Below are positions 7,599 to 18,342 of a stretch of 64,000 bases of DNA, one piece after another. Position 1 is the stretch's first letter. Every line of letters begins with the position of its first letter. Origin of the DNA: Flavobacteriaceae bacterium CG2_30_31_66 (lineage in GTDB: Bacteria; Bacteroidota; Bacteroidia; Flavobacteriales; Flavobacteriaceae). The position numbers were made by a program, and so were the translations under genes. The stretch covers positions 1 to 64,000 of the forward strand of contig MNYM01000010.1 in NCBI GenBank assembly GCA_001873065.1, written 5' to 3'. The notes beneath the pieces are model-generated. The model was not told the DNA's origin. It made no database searches and worked only from the letters and a program-made list of their open reading frames with translations.

Positions 7599-8762
7599 TT
7601 AGGATAAGAAATTTAATATGGTTTGTGTGATAAAAGTCAATTGCTCGTCATCCAACTCTGTATGCATTGGTAATGAAATAACATTTTTTATCAGTTCATT
7701 GGTTACTGGAAAATCACTCTCTTGATAACGAGTATCTCGATATGCTTTTTGTGCATGTAATGCCACTGGATAATAAATCGCATTCGGAATTCCTGTTGCT
7801 AACAAATGTTTGTGTAATTCATCACGTTTTCCATTGGTGATTTGCAAAGTGTATTGATGAAAGACGTTACAATTACAAAAATCACAGATTTCTCCGCAAT
7901 TTTTGGTCGTGTTTGATTGATTTGTAGGCGTTATAATTGCTGGATGATTTTTAAAAGCTTTGTTATAAAAACGTGCTGCATTTCTGCGCTTGTTGCAATA
8001 ATTGTCTAAATGAGGCAATTTCACTTTCAAAACTCCTGCTTGAATGGAATCCAATCTCGAATTTACGCCAACCACATCATGATAATAACGCTCATACATT
8101 CCGTGATTTACAATGCCACGAAGTGTGTGCGCAAGTGCATCATCATTCGTAAAAATAGCACCTCCATCTCCATAACAGCCTAAGTTTTTAGAAGGAAAAA
8201 AAGACGTTGTCCCTACATTTCCAATAGTACCTGCTTTTTGTTTTGTGCCGTTTTTGAAGGTATAATCTGCGCCAATTGCTTGTGCATTGTCTTCAATGAC
8301 ATATAAATTGTGCTCTTTTGCAATTTCCAAAATAGCTTCCATATTGGCAACTTGTCCAAATAAATGTACTGGAACAATCGCTTTTGTTTTAGGTGTTATT
8401 GCTTTTTTAATGGCGTCAATATCAATATTAAAAGTTTTTGAATCCACATCAACCAAAACAGGAGTTAATTTTAACAAAGCAATAACTTCAACAGTTGCCG
8501 CAAAAGTAAAATCAGCAGTAATCACTTCATCTCCTTGTTCTAAACCCAAACCCATCATAGCAATTTGCAATGCATCTGTTCCGTTCGCACACGGAATAAC
8601 ATGTTTTACATTCAGGTATTTTTCTAAATCTTCTTGAAATTCTTTGACCAAAGGGCCATTGATATAAGCAGAAGTTTGCAACACCTCTTGGATAGCATTG
8701 TCAACATTTTCTTTGATTTTTTGGTACTGACCTTGCAAGTCAACCATTTGAATTTTTTTCAT
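7599..8762 (-). CDS. DegT/DnrJ/EryC1/StrS-family PLP aminotransferase
   Basis: A 387-residue enzyme that likely transfers an amino group to a keto-sugar nucleotide for a surface glycan. The fold-type-I signs are visible: NGTDALQIAM for phosphate binding, EDNAQAIGA with the PLP-pyridine Asp, and FFPSKNLG, where Lys192 forms the Schiff base. An unusual Cys-rich stretch near residues 289-298, CGEICDFCNC, has four cysteines and could hold a metal; it precedes the conserved HQYTL strand. galE follows directly, which fits sugar-nucleotide metabolism. The substrate cannot be told from sequence. Confidence 0.92.
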   Translation of the reverse strand: MKKIQMVDLQGQYQKIKENVDNAIQEVLQTSAYINGPLVKEFQEDLEKYLNVKHVIPCANGTDALQIAMMGLGLEQGDEVITADFTFAATVEVIALLKLTPVLVDVDSKTFNIDIDAIKKAITPKTKAIVPVHLFGQVANMEAILEIAKEHNLYVIEDNAQAIGADYTFKNGTKQKAGTIGNVGTTSFFPSKNLGCYGDGGAIFTNDDALAHTLRGIVNHGMYERYYHDVVGVNSRLDSIQAGVLKVKLPHLDNYCNKRRNAARFYNKAFKNHPAIITPTNQSNTTKNCGEICDFCNCNVFHQYTLQITNGKRDELHKHLLATGIPNAIYYPVALHAQKAYRDTRYQESDFPVTNELIKNVISLPMHTELDDEQLTFITQTILNFLS

Positions 8763-8807
8763 GAAAGTAGTAATTCTTTAAAGTTCAAAAATACGATATA
8801 AATCCTT

Positions 8808-8815
8808 TATCTTTG
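8808..8815 (+). promoter_or_regulatory. Bacteroidota -7 box TATCTTTG
   Basis: Fits the TAnnTTTG consensus and lies 22 bp before the ATG of the acylase gene, in the divergent gap with the aminotransferase. No good -33 TTG at the usual distance. Confidence 0.5.
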
Positions 8816-8837
8816 ACATATTAAATGACTTTTCCAA

Positions 8838-11219
8838 ATGAAAAACCTAAAAAAATTCTTAAAGATAATTGGTCTAATTCTGATTTTATTATTGGTAAGT
8901 GCTTGGTTGTATTCAAAATATTTGCAACCAAAATATGAAGGCGAACTTGAAATTAAAAATTTATCGGACAAAGTGACTGTGCATTTTGATGATTATGGAG
9001 TCCCACATATCAACGCCAATAATCAAGAAGATGCCTACATCGCTTTGGGATATTTACATGCTCAAGAACGTCTGTGGCAAATGGAATTGATTCGAAGAAT
9101 TGCGCCAGGAAGGTTGTCAGAAATTTTTGGAAAAGATTTATTAAAAACAGACCGATTTTTTTGTGGTTTGGGAATTGAAGAGGCTGGCGAAATAGCGATT
9201 TCAAAATTAGATAAAACTTCTGAAGCGTATCTTTTGACACAAAAATATTTAGACGGTATCAACCAATTTATTGAAGATGGAAAAACGCCTCTAGAATTTA
9301 CTTTGGTAGGCATAAAAAAAGAAAAATATACCATCAAAGATGTGTATAATGTGTTTGGTTATATGGCATTTAGCTTTGCTGTGGCTCATAAAACAGATCC
9401 TTTATTAACAGAAATCAAAGAAAAATTAGGTGATGCTTATTTGGATGAATTGATGAGTACTTACAATGAAAATCTCACGATTATAAAAACGGATGTTTCT
9501 CCGATAAAAGCCAATTTATCGCAAGCCGTTAATGATATTATGAAAACCCTCCCAGTTTCGACCTTTATTGGAAGTAATTCTTGGGTGATTGGCGCTGAAA
9601 AAACAAAAAACGGCAAAGTTATTTTTGAAAATGACCCTCATATTGGGTATTCACAACCATCAGTTTGGTATCAAAATCACATTAAAACGCCCGATTTTGA
9701 AATTTATGGATTTAACATTGCCCTGATGCCTTTTCCATTGTTGGGTCATAACAAAAAAATGGCTTACGGTTTAACGATGTTAGCGAACGACGATTTAAAT
9801 TTTTATATCGAAGAAAATAATCCTGCTAATTCGTTGGAATACAAAACCAAAAACGGGTACCAAAAATATAAACTTATTGAAAAAAGCATTAAAATTAAAG
9901 ATGCAGCCGATACTACTTTCACCGTAAAAGTCAGTAAACACGGACCCATCATGAATGGTTTGGTAGAACACATTCAAGATGAAAAACCAATAGCTATGTA
10001 TTGGATTTACAATCAATTAGAAAACAAAACGTTGGATGTTGCTTTTGGCATGAGTCACTCAAAATCATTATCGGAATTTAAAAAAGCTGCAGAAAAAATT
10101 CATGCACCAGGTTTGAATGTCATGTATGGAGATTCAAATAATAATATTGCGTGGTTTGCATCTGCAAAACTCTATGAATTGAGAAAAGGTTTGTCATCAA
10201 GAATGTATTTGAATGGCGCTTCAGGAGAAGATGAAATTGTGGAATATTTATCATTTGATGACAATCCAAAAGCGATAAATCCGAGTAAAAATTATGTGTA
10301 TTCTGCTAATAATCAACCAGATTCTGTAAGAGGAAAATTGTATCAAGGTTATTATCAACCTCAAGACAGAGCAAAAAGAATTGTGCAATTATTAGATGCA
10401 AAAAACGATTTTACGAAAGATGATGTTGCAAAAATGACATTTGATGTGACTTCTGCGACAGTTTCTGAAATCAGTAAAAACTTATTGAATGGTATGAATA
10501 CTTCCTTGTTTTCTACTTCACAGAGAAAGGTAATTTCCATTTTAGAAAAATGGGATGGAAATTATTTGAAAGAAGCGGTTGCTCCAACAATTTACAATCG
10601 TTTTTTATACGAGTTTTTAGTATCAACTTATAAAGATGAATTGGGTGAAAGTTTCAAATTATTCATCAATTCTCAGTTGCAAGACCAAGCTGTACCCTCA
10701 CAAATAACCCGTCAAAATTCGGTTTGGTGGGATGATATTTCTACTAAAAATAATATCGAAACCAAAAAAGAAATCATCGAAAAATCATTCAAAAATGCTT
10801 TTATTTTTTTACAAAATCAGTTGGGAGAAGATGTTGAAAACTGGAAATGGGAAAGAGTTGTTTCAGTTGAACACGAGCATCCTATTGGAAAAAAAGGGGG
10901 TTTGTTGGGAAAATTTTTTAATGTGGGACCGTTCAAAACAATTGGAGGAAATGAAGTGATTAACAATCAAATTTTTAGTTTGGATAGCACAGGAGTTTAT
11001 AAAATCACAGCAGGACCTTCTACCCGAAGAATTATTGATTTTTCGGATGTTGAAAACAGTTTGTCTATTTTACCAACTGGACAATCAGGAAATGTATTCA
11101 GCAAACACTATAAAGACCAAGCAAAATTATATCTTGACGGAAAATTCATCAAAATGGAAATCAATGCTTCACAAATCAATTCATTGAGAAGAAAGTTGGT
11201 TTTATTGCCAAAAAAATAA
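8838..11219 (+). CDS. Penicillin acylase family protein (Ntn hydrolase)
   Basis: A 793-residue protein that cleaves amide bonds, such as N-acyl groups on beta-lactams or acyl-homoserine lactones. One hydrophobic N-terminal segment (about 8-24) targets it to the periplasm or inner membrane. The short alpha-like region has the family's GVPHI and LGYLHAQERLWQME motifs. The self-cleavage site is GSNSW, with Ser246 as the N-terminal nucleophile after processing and removal of a linker of roughly 200-245. The downstream FENDPHIGYSQPSVWYQ stretch matches the beta subunit. Length agrees with the family. It is transcribed away from its neighbours. The physiological substrate is unknown; quorum quenching is possible but unproven. 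Confidence 0.93.
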   Translation: MKNLKKFLKIIGLILILLLVSAWLYSKYLQPKYEGELEIKNLSDKVTVHFDDYGVPHINANNQEDAYIALGYLHAQERLWQMELIRRIAPGRLSEIFGKDLLKTDRFFCGLGIEEAGEIAISKLDKTSEAYLLTQKYLDGINQFIEDGKTPLEFTLVGIKKEKYTIKDVYNVFGYMAFSFAVAHKTDPLLTEIKEKLGDAYLDELMSTYNENLTIIKTDVSPIKANLSQAVNDIMKTLPVSTFIGSNSWVIGAEKTKNGKVIFENDPHIGYSQPSVWYQNHIKTPDFEIYGFNIALMPFPLLGHNKKMAYGLTMLANDDLNFYIEENNPANSLEYKTKNGYQKYKLIEKSIKIKDAADTTFTVKVSKHGPIMNGLVEHIQDEKPIAMYWIYNQLENKTLDVAFGMSHSKSLSEFKKAAEKIHAPGLNVMYGDSNNNIAWFASAKLYELRKGLSSRMYLNGASGEDEIVEYLSFDDNPKAINPSKNYVYSANNQPDSVRGKLYQGYYQPQDRAKRIVQLLDAKNDFTKDDVAKMTFDVTSATVSEISKNLLNGMNTSLFSTSQRKVISILEKWDGNYLKEAVAPTIYNRFLYEFLVSTYKDELGESFKLFINSQLQDQAVPSQITRQNSVWWDDISTKNNIETKKEIIEKSFKNAFIFLQNQLGEDVENWKWERVVSVEHEHPIGKKGGLLGKFFNVGPFKTIGGNEVINNQIFSLDSTGVYKITAGPSTRRIIDFSDVENSLSILPTGQSGNVFSKHYKDQAKLYLDGKFIKMEINASQINSLRRKLVLLPKK

Positions 11220-11445
11220 ATGTGTTGATTTTTTGAAATCATCTTTCTTTTATCAATTTAATGAACAATTGAGTTCAATTCGTTTGAAAGTTTTTTTTAT
11301 AAGAGAATGTCTCAAAATTTTCTCAAAAGTACTGTCTTAGTTTTTTTATTGAATTATTAAAATTCAAAAGCTACAATTTTTAGATTTTTGAATTTGAGTA
11401 ATCATGATTGATAAACCTCAAACCTACGAGAAACTAAAACTAAAA

Positions 11446-11479
11446 AAAAATCCGTTAGCAAAACAGCCAACGGATTTTT
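11446..11479 (-). terminator. Terminator of the groES-groEL operon
   Basis: A 14-bp stem, AAAAATCCGTTAGC with GCCAACGGATTTTT, containing one non-Watson-Crick position and a 6-nt loop. On the minus strand it is followed by a T run. It lies 24 bp beyond the groEL stop. Confidence 0.85.
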
Positions 11480-11502
11480 GGAAAAATTATGTTTTAAAAT
11501 TA

Positions 11503-13137
<1,635 letters not shown>

Positions 13138-13213
13138 TTATAAATGTTTATTTGTTTGATTACTTAAAGTTTACTTGTTTGAATTATTTACTGAAACTAT
13201 AAACTGACTACTT

Positions 13214-13489
13214 TTAAATAATACCAAGAATATCAGATTCACGCATCATTAAATAATCTTTTCCTTCTAATTTTAATTCAGTACCTCCATATTTGCTATA
13301 CAAAACAGTGTCACCTACTTTAACGGTTAAAGGCTCATCTTTTTTCCCATTTCCAACGGCTACAACAGTTCCTTTTTGAGGTTTTTCTTTTGCATTGTCT
13401 GGTATTATAATTCCAGAAGCTGTTTTAGTTTCTGCTGGAGCAGGTTCTACAAGAACTCTGTCTGCTAAAGGTTTAATGTTTACTCCCAT
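13214..13489 (-). CDS. groES: Co-chaperonin GroES (Hsp10)
   Basis: A 91-residue lid of the GroEL chamber. It shows the [20 protein letters not shown] mobile loop region and the [15 protein letters not shown] and YSKYGG motifs. It is the first gene of the groES-groEL operon. No CIRCE element (TTAGCACTC-N9-GAGTGCTAA) is present upstream, so regulation is not by HrcA at this site; a different candidate element is noted at 13539-13555. Confidence 0.99.
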   Translation of the reverse strand: MGVNIKPLADRVLVEPAPAETKTASGIIIPDNAKEKPQKGTVVAVGNGKKDEPLTVKVGDTVLYSKYGGTELKLEGKDYLMMRESDILGII

Positions 13490-13538
13490 TTTTATATCTA
13501 TTTTAGTTTATTAAAATTTATATTAACTTCTAATTATT

Positions 13539-13555
13539 TGTCAGAAATTGTGCCA
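13539..13555 (-). promoter_or_regulatory. Candidate sigma-54-like or stress promoter element before groES
   Basis: Read on the minus strand, TGGCACAATTTCTGACA lies about 50 bp upstream of the groES ATG. TGGCAC matches the sigma-54 -24 element, but the -12 part reads CTGAC rather than TTGC. A TTGTCAG/CTGACAA inverted repeat (13538-13544 and 13567-13573) overlaps it. Tentative. Confidence 0.3.
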
Positions 13556-13611
13556 CATCAATGAAACTGACAATTTTTCGCTGATTTAAATTTCTGATTT
13601 GATTTGGTGCA

Positions 13612-13650
13612 AAAAAAATGCCAACGTGTCATTTTCGTTGGCATTTTTTT
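13612..13650 (-). terminator. Terminator downstream of secG
   Basis: A 15-bp perfect stem (13612-13626 with 13636-13650, core ATGCCAACG) with a 9-nt loop and T runs on both strands. It lies 17 bp beyond the secG stop and ends the upstream minus-strand operon before groES. Confidence 0.88.
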
Positions 13651-13666
13651 GTTTTAAAAAAGTTGC

Positions 13667-13990
13667 TTATTTAAGCGAATCGTTTGTAGTATTTTTTACT
13701 GGAGTAGTTGTTTCAATTCCTTCCAAAGTTTTGTCTAATTTGAAATTATTAGAACCTTCTCTAGGAATGGCAAAATTTGATAATAAAATCAACACAAACA
13801 TGGCAATTGCTAGAGTCCAAGTTGTTCTATCTAAGAAATTATTGGTATTTTGAACGCCACCTAAAGATTGTGCACCTGCACCACCAAAAGAAGAAGACAA
13901 TCCTCCACCTTTAGGATTTTGAACCATGACCATTAGTATTAATGCGACTGCGACAATCAAAATTAGGATTAAAAATGCGGTATAACTCAT
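13667..13990 (-). CDS. secG: Preprotein translocase subunit SecG
   Basis: A 107-residue membrane subunit that assists the SecYE channel. Two transmembrane helices are visible (about 5-25 and 58-75). The conserved loop MVQNPKGGGLSSSFGG lies between them, with LDRTTW just before the second helix. The C-terminal tail is polar and longer than in E. coli. It overlaps the preceding TPR-like gene by ATGA (13987-13990), so the two are translationally coupled. It is the last gene before the terminator at 13612-13650. Confidence 0.95.
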   Translation of the reverse strand: MSYTAFLILILIVAVALILMVMVQNPKGGGLSSSFGGAGAQSLGGVQNTNNFLDRTTWTLAIAMFVLILLSNFAIPREGSNNFKLDKTLEGIETTTPVKNTTNDSLK

Positions 13991-14742
13991 TGTTTGTATT
14001 TTTGTAAAATTTGTATTCTTTTTATTTGGTCTGCAAAGAAACCACTTTTTTCTGGATATTTCAAACTTAAAATTCGATATGCTTGAATGGCATTTTCATA
14101 TTTTTTTTGCTCCAAATATACTTTCGCTAAAGTTTCCGTCATTAAAGAGGCATCTTGTTTGTTCTCTTGAACTACAATATTGATATTTTTATCTCTGGCA
14201 ATTGGCTGAATTTTTGGGTTATTCTGAATAAATTTGTCAATCAACTCCACTTTTTCAGGAGCTATTTTTGATAGTGGTTTTTGCGCTCTTTCAATGGGTT
14301 TTTTCGCTGACAATTGCAACCACTGGTTAAAAGAGTAACTTTCTTTTGCAGAAAAAGAGATGGGTTTTCCAATCGCTAATTTTTCTTCAATTTCTTCAGA
14401 TGTAATTTCGGCAATATATGGTGTTTTGGTTTCAATAATAGCTGTTGAGTTTTCCCCAAAAATCTTGGCTCTTATCTGTTGATGTATGTCTTTTTTCTGA
14501 GTATCAAAAACTGTTGAGGTGATAAAATCGAACAGGACTGCCCTATCTGAAGTGTTTGCAGCAGTAATTTTAAGTTCATTATTGTATTTAAAACTATCTT
14601 GATTTTTAAGTCCTTTCAGATACATAGCTCTTGCTACCTGAAAATAAGGAAAATCATCAATCACACTCTTCAATTCAGCAGTTTCTATTTGATGAATTGG
14701 ATGTTGAAGTTCTAAAATATCAATAAACTTTGTTTTTTTCAT
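13987..14742 (-). CDS. TPR-like protein of the lptE-secG operon, unknown function
   Basis: A 251-residue soluble protein with no signal peptide or membrane segment. The N-terminal half starts with MKKTKFIDILELQHPIHQIE and contains DFPYFQVARAMYLKGLK, a helical stretch. The C-terminal 50 residues, LAKVYLEQKKYENAIQAYRI then LKYPEK, form a clear tetratricopeptide unit with the usual small and aromatic positions. The middle is polar and probably disordered. It starts 12 bp after the lptE stop and overlaps secG by 4 bp. Context suggests a role in envelope assembly, but no function is known to me. Confidence 0.85.
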   Translation of the reverse strand: MKKTKFIDILELQHPIHQIETAELKSVIDDFPYFQVARAMYLKGLKNQDSFKYNNELKITAANTSDRAVLFDFITSTVFDTQKKDIHQQIRAKIFGENSTAIIETKTPYIAEITSEEIEEKLAIGKPISFSAKESYSFNQWLQLSAKKPIERAQKPLSKIAPEKVELIDKFIQNNPKIQPIARDKNINIVVQENKQDASLMTETLAKVYLEQKKYENAIQAYRILSLKYPEKSGFFADQIKRIQILQKYKQ

Positions 14743-14754
14743 GTTGCAAAAGTC

Positions 14755-15261
14755 TTACCATTTTGCCACAGAGGCGTTAAAAATATCTTGAGTAATTCTT
14801 TCAACAATTTCATCTAACGCATTTTGCAGAATACTGCCAGTTAATTGGGCATTTGCATCATAATCAGCGTAAAATGAAAAGGTTTTTTCAAAATTATCTT
14901 TTTCGACCAATTTGTTTACAAAGCGCACATTTACTGAAACCGTTAACCTGTTTTGAGCCGCAGTTTGATTAGAAGTACCACTCATAGGCGTTACTCTAAA
15001 ATCGGTAATTTCTCCACTAAAAAACAAATCTCCGTTTGAATTTGTCAACGTTAAATTCGTTTGACGCGTAAACAAATCTTGCAAATCATTTGTAAATCGT
15101 TGCGTTAAAGCTGGCTCTACCAAAGGTGCTTGATTTGGAAAAAAATCTATCTGAATGGTTTTGGCATCTCCAGTATTTCCTCCCGTAAAAGAATAAGCAC
15201 CACAAGCAACAATCACCAAACTTATGATAACGAAAATAGATATATTTAGTATTTTTTTCAT
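14755..15261 (-). CDS. lptE: LPS-assembly lipoprotein LptE
   Basis: A 168-residue outer-membrane lipoprotein that plugs and assists LptD during LPS insertion. ATG at 15261 is chosen over the in-frame TTG at 15309 because it puts the lipoprotein signal at the N-terminus: MKKILN, a hydrophobic run, then LVIVACG with the lipidated Cys. The mature part has YSFTGG, then a mixed alpha/beta region with QRFTNDLQDLFTRQTNL and GEITDFRVTPMSG, as in the LptE family. It follows the sigma-54 activator gene and precedes the TPR-like and secG genes on the same strand. Confidence 0.9.
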   Translation of the reverse strand: MKKILNISIFVIISLVIVACGAYSFTGGNTGDAKTIQIDFFPNQAPLVEPALTQRFTNDLQDLFTRQTNLTLTNSNGDLFFSGEITDFRVTPMSGTSNQTAAQNRLTVSVNVRFVNKLVEKDNFEKTFSFYADYDANAQLTGSILQNALDEIVERITQDIFNASVAKW

Positions 15262-15345
15262 ACAGTTAATTTCGGGTTTAAAGTTCAAAATTTCGGGTTC
15301 AGAGTTCAACGTTTTTTAACCTTGAATTTTAAATCTTGAACCTCA

Positions 15346-16569
15346 TTACAAATCATATTGTTTTATTTTTCGATACAAAGTTCGCTCGGAAATGCCTAAT
15401 TCTTTTGCGGCTAATTTACGTTTATCTTTATTTTTTTCTAAGGAACGTTTGATCATTTCAATCTCTTTGTCTTGTAAAGATAAACTTTCATCCTCTTCAA
15501 TAGTTTCAATGAAATCGTAATTTTTTTCTACAGATGCTTTTTGAGGAATGTTCAGCACTTCAACATTTCTAGTATTCACTTCTTTGTCTCCATAAATTTT
15601 TTCAATCAATTGATGATTTTCTTCCTGAACTTCTTCAATATTTCCACTTTTCAATAAATCCAATGTCAATTTTTTCAAATCATTGATATCATTACGCATG
15701 TCAAACAAAATTTTGTACATAATATCACGTTCACTCGAAAAATCATTGTCTTTTTTTCCACCCATAATTGCGGGTAAATTTCCTCTATTATCAGGCAAAT
15801 ATTGTTTTAGTTTTGCGCCAGAAATATTCCTGTTTTCTTCAATTACTGAAATTTGTTCTGCCAAATTTTTCAACTGACGGATATTACCAGGAAAGCGATA
15901 ATTCAATAAAATAGTTACAGCATCTTCTTCTAAACGAACTGTTGGCATTCTATATTTTTGAGCAAAATCAGCTGCAAATTTTCGAAACAACAAATGAATG
16001 TCTTGATTTCGTTCTCTTAACGAAGGTAAAAAAATTTCGACAGTACTCAACCTATAATATAAATCTTCTCTAAATCGCTCTTTTTCAATAGCTGTATTCA
16101 TATTTACGTTGGTTGCAGCCACAATTCGAACATCTGTTTTTTGTACTGCTGAGGAACCTACTTTTATAAATTCGCCATTTTCCAAAACACGCAATAAACG
16201 AACTTGTGTAGTGAGTGGCAATTCGCCAACTTCATCCAAAAAAATAGTGCCACCATCAGCCACTTCAAAATAGCCTTTTCTATCTTGAGTTGCTCCTGTA
16301 AAAGACCCTTTTTCATGCCCAAATAATTCGCTATCAATGGTTCCTTCAGGAATTGCACCACAATTTACAGCAATGTATTTTGCATGTTTTCTATGTGATA
16401 ATTGATGAATGATTTTGGGAATATTTTCTTTCCCAACACCACTTTCTCCTGTCACCAAAACAGAAATGTCAGTAGGCGCAACACGCACTGCTTTTTCCAG
16501 AGCCATGTTGAGATGCAAATCATTTCCTATGATGCCAAAACGTTGTTTTAATACTTGTAAATCTTCCAT
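15346..16569 (-). CDS. Sigma-54-dependent transcriptional activator without receiver domain
   Basis: A 407-residue enhancer-binding protein that uses ATP to open sigma-54 promoters. The AAA+ domain starts almost at once: Walker A GESGVGKE at 41-48, GSFTGA loop at 88-93 (variant of GAFTGA that contacts sigma-54), Walker B GGTIFLDEVGELP and a sensor region VRIVAATN. The C-terminal Fis-type helix-turn-helix is RKLAAKELGISERTLYRKIK. No response-regulator, GAF or PAS domain precedes the ATPase, so its signal input is unknown. A linker of about 100 residues separates the two domains. It lies in the miaB-lptE-secG run; rpoN itself is at 54711. Confidence 0.93.
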   Translation of the reverse strand: MEDLQVLKQRFGIIGNDLHLNMALEKAVRVAPTDISVLVTGESGVGKENIPKIIHQLSHRKHAKYIAVNCGAIPEGTIDSELFGHEKGSFTGATQDRKGYFEVADGGTIFLDEVGELPLTTQVRLLRVLENGEFIKVGSSAVQKTDVRIVAATNVNMNTAIEKERFREDLYYRLSTVEIFLPSLRERNQDIHLLFRKFAADFAQKYRMPTVRLEEDAVTILLNYRFPGNIRQLKNLAEQISVIEENRNISGAKLKQYLPDNRGNLPAIMGGKKDNDFSSERDIMYKILFDMRNDINDLKKLTLDLLKSGNIEEVQEENHQLIEKIYGDKEVNTRNVEVLNIPQKASVEKNYDFIETIEEDESLSLQDKEIEMIKRSLEKNKDKRKLAAKELGISERTLYRKIKQYDL

Positions 16570-16657
16570 CTTAACTTTAGTTTGAAAAGTTTAAGGGTTT
16601 AATAGTTTAAAGGTTCGAAACTTAAAATTCTAAACTTCTATTTTTTTAACAACTGTT

Positions 16658-16680
16658 CCTTTCCCTTTGGGAAGGAAAGG
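16658..16680. repeat. Small imperfect palindrome, REP-like
   Basis: CCTTTCCC, three T, then GGGAAGGAAAGG forms an imperfect hairpin ending 9 bp from the miaB stop. GC-rich compared with the flanks. It could act as an mRNA 3' structure or be one copy of a dispersed repeat; no second copy was noticed in the window. Confidence 0.45.
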
Positions 16681-16688
16681 ATGGGCTA

Positions 16689-18143
16689 TTAATTATTATC
16701 TGAATACCTAACTGCAACTCCTCTCAAGGTTGCAGAGGTACAATCTGTTACTTTTACCATCACAAAATCGCCTAATTTATAGTGTTCTTTTGCAAAAACA
16801 ATGACTGTATTTTGAGTATTTCTTCCTTTCCATTCATTTGGATTTTTTTTAGAAACACCTTCAATAAGCACTTCTTCAATTTTTCCTAAATGTTGTTGTG
16901 TTCTATATAAACTATGTTTTTGTTGCAACTCAATTACTTCTTCTAAACGACGTTTTTTTACTTCATCAGGGACATCATCTACCATTTTCTTTTCTGCCAA
17001 CGTTCCTGGTCTTTCAGAATACGCAAACATGAATCCAAAATCATATTTCACATACTCCATCAACGCCAAAGTATCTTGATGGTCTTGCTCCGATTCGCCA
17101 CAAAAACCCACAATGGTGTCTTGTGAAAGTGCCATTTCAGGAATTATTTTAAAAATATTGTCTATCAACTGCATATATTCTTCACGAGTGTGTTGTCTGT
17201 TCATGGCTTTTAGCATGTTGTTGCTACCACTTTGCATTGGAAGGTGAATGTATTTACAGATATTTTTGTGTTTTGCGATTACATGGATCACATCCAAGCT
17301 CATGTCTTGTGGATTTGAAGTAGAGAAACGAAAACGTGTTTTTGGAAATTCAGTGGCGCACATATCTAATAATTGTGCAAAATCTAAAGCGGTTGCTTGT
17401 GCCATTTCTGATGCTTTTTTGAAGTCTTTTTTCAAGCCTCCACCAAACCATAAATAGCTATCAACATTTTGACCCAGCAAAGTAATTTCTTTAAAATTAC
17501 TGTCTACCATACTGCGAATTTCTTCCAAAATACTTTTTGGATCACGACTTCTTTCACGTCCTCGTGTAAAAGGCACCACGCAAAAAGTACACATATTGTC
17601 ACAACCTCTTGTGATAGAAACAAATGCCGAAACTCCATTCGAATTTAAACGAACTGGAGAAACATCTCCATAGGTTTCGTCTTTTGATAAAATTACGTTT
17701 ACAGCATCTCTTCCTGCTTCAATTTCTTGTAAAAGATTGGGTAAATCACGATACGCATCAGGTCCAACAACCAAATCAACAATTTTTTCTTCTTCTAAAA
17801 ATTTTTCTTTCAAACGTTCTGCCATACAACCCAAAACACCGACTTTCATGTTTTTGTTGATTTTTTTCACAGCATTGTATTTTTTTAGGCGATTTCGAAC
17901 TGTAGTTTCTGCTTTTTCACGAATTGAACAGGTATTTACCAACACCAAATCAGCTTCTTCCAAAATTTGAGTGGTGTTAAAACCTTGATCAGCAAGGATT
18001 GAAGCTACAATTTCACTGTCATTCATATTCATTTGACAGCCATAGCTTTCAATGAATAATTTCTTTGTATTTCCTTCTTTAGGTTCCGTCACAAGTGCTT
18101 TGCCTTGCAGTTTTTCTTCAATTACTTTTACGATGGGTTCCAT
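16689..18143 (-). CDS. miaB: tRNA-2-methylthio-N6-dimethylallyladenosine synthase
   Basis: A 484-residue radical-SAM enzyme that adds a methylthio group to i6A37 of tRNAs. ATG at 18143 is preferred to the upstream start at 18203, as it gives the usual N-terminus. The UPF0004 domain carries Cys36, Cys72 and Cys106 for the auxiliary cluster. The radical-SAM motif CDNMCTFC gives Cys181, Cys185 and Cys188. A TRAM domain ends the protein (KEHYKLGDFVMVKVTD). It is the first gene of the minus-strand run leading to the sigma-54 activator, about 120 bp away. Confidence 0.97.
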   Translation of the reverse strand: MEPIVKVIEEKLQGKALVTEPKEGNTKKLFIESYGCQMNMNDSEIVASILADQGFNTTQILEEADLVLVNTCSIREKAETTVRNRLKKYNAVKKINKNMKVGVLGCMAERLKEKFLEEEKIVDLVVGPDAYRDLPNLLQEIEAGRDAVNVILSKDETYGDVSPVRLNSNGVSAFVSITRGCDNMCTFCVVPFTRGRERSRDPKSILEEIRSMVDSNFKEITLLGQNVDSYLWFGGGLKKDFKKASEMAQATALDFAQLLDMCATEFPKTRFRFSTSNPQDMSLDVIHVIAKHKNICKYIHLPMQSGSNNMLKAMNRQHTREEYMQLIDNIFKIIPEMALSQDTIVGFCGESEQDHQDTLALMEYVKYDFGFMFAYSERPGTLAEKKMVDDVPDEVKKRRLEEVIELQQKHSLYRTQQHLGKIEEVLIEGVSKKNPNEWKGRNTQNTVIVFAKEHYKLGDFVMVKVTDCTSATLRGVAVRYSDNN

Positions 18144-18283
18144 GAAATAAATTTGAAAATAATGGGCTACAAAGATACAATCAAAATTCAATCTTAATGA
18201 CAAATTGGCAGAAAAATAGCTTTTGTTTTTTGTTAATTTGTTTCTAAAATCACAGAATAGATTTTTAATAAAAAAAAACTACA

Positions 18284-18291
18284 TACTTTTG
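18284..18291 (+). promoter_or_regulatory. -7 box TACTTTTG upstream of topA
   Basis: Matches TAnnTTTG, 51 bp before the topA ATG. The region 19-20 bp further up is only T-rich, not a clear TTG. Confidence 0.55.
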
Positions 18292-18342
18292 CAGTCGAAA
18301 ATTAAACACGCTTTCAAAGCGTTTTAGTGACAAATCAAAAAA

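Noticed and set aside
15262..15330. Two near-copies of ATTTCGGGTT with AGTTCAA upstream of lptE as an operator
   Set aside because: Similar AT-rich wording occurs in other gaps (for example 16575-16630 and 43260-43290), so it is probably a slipped low-complexity sequence.
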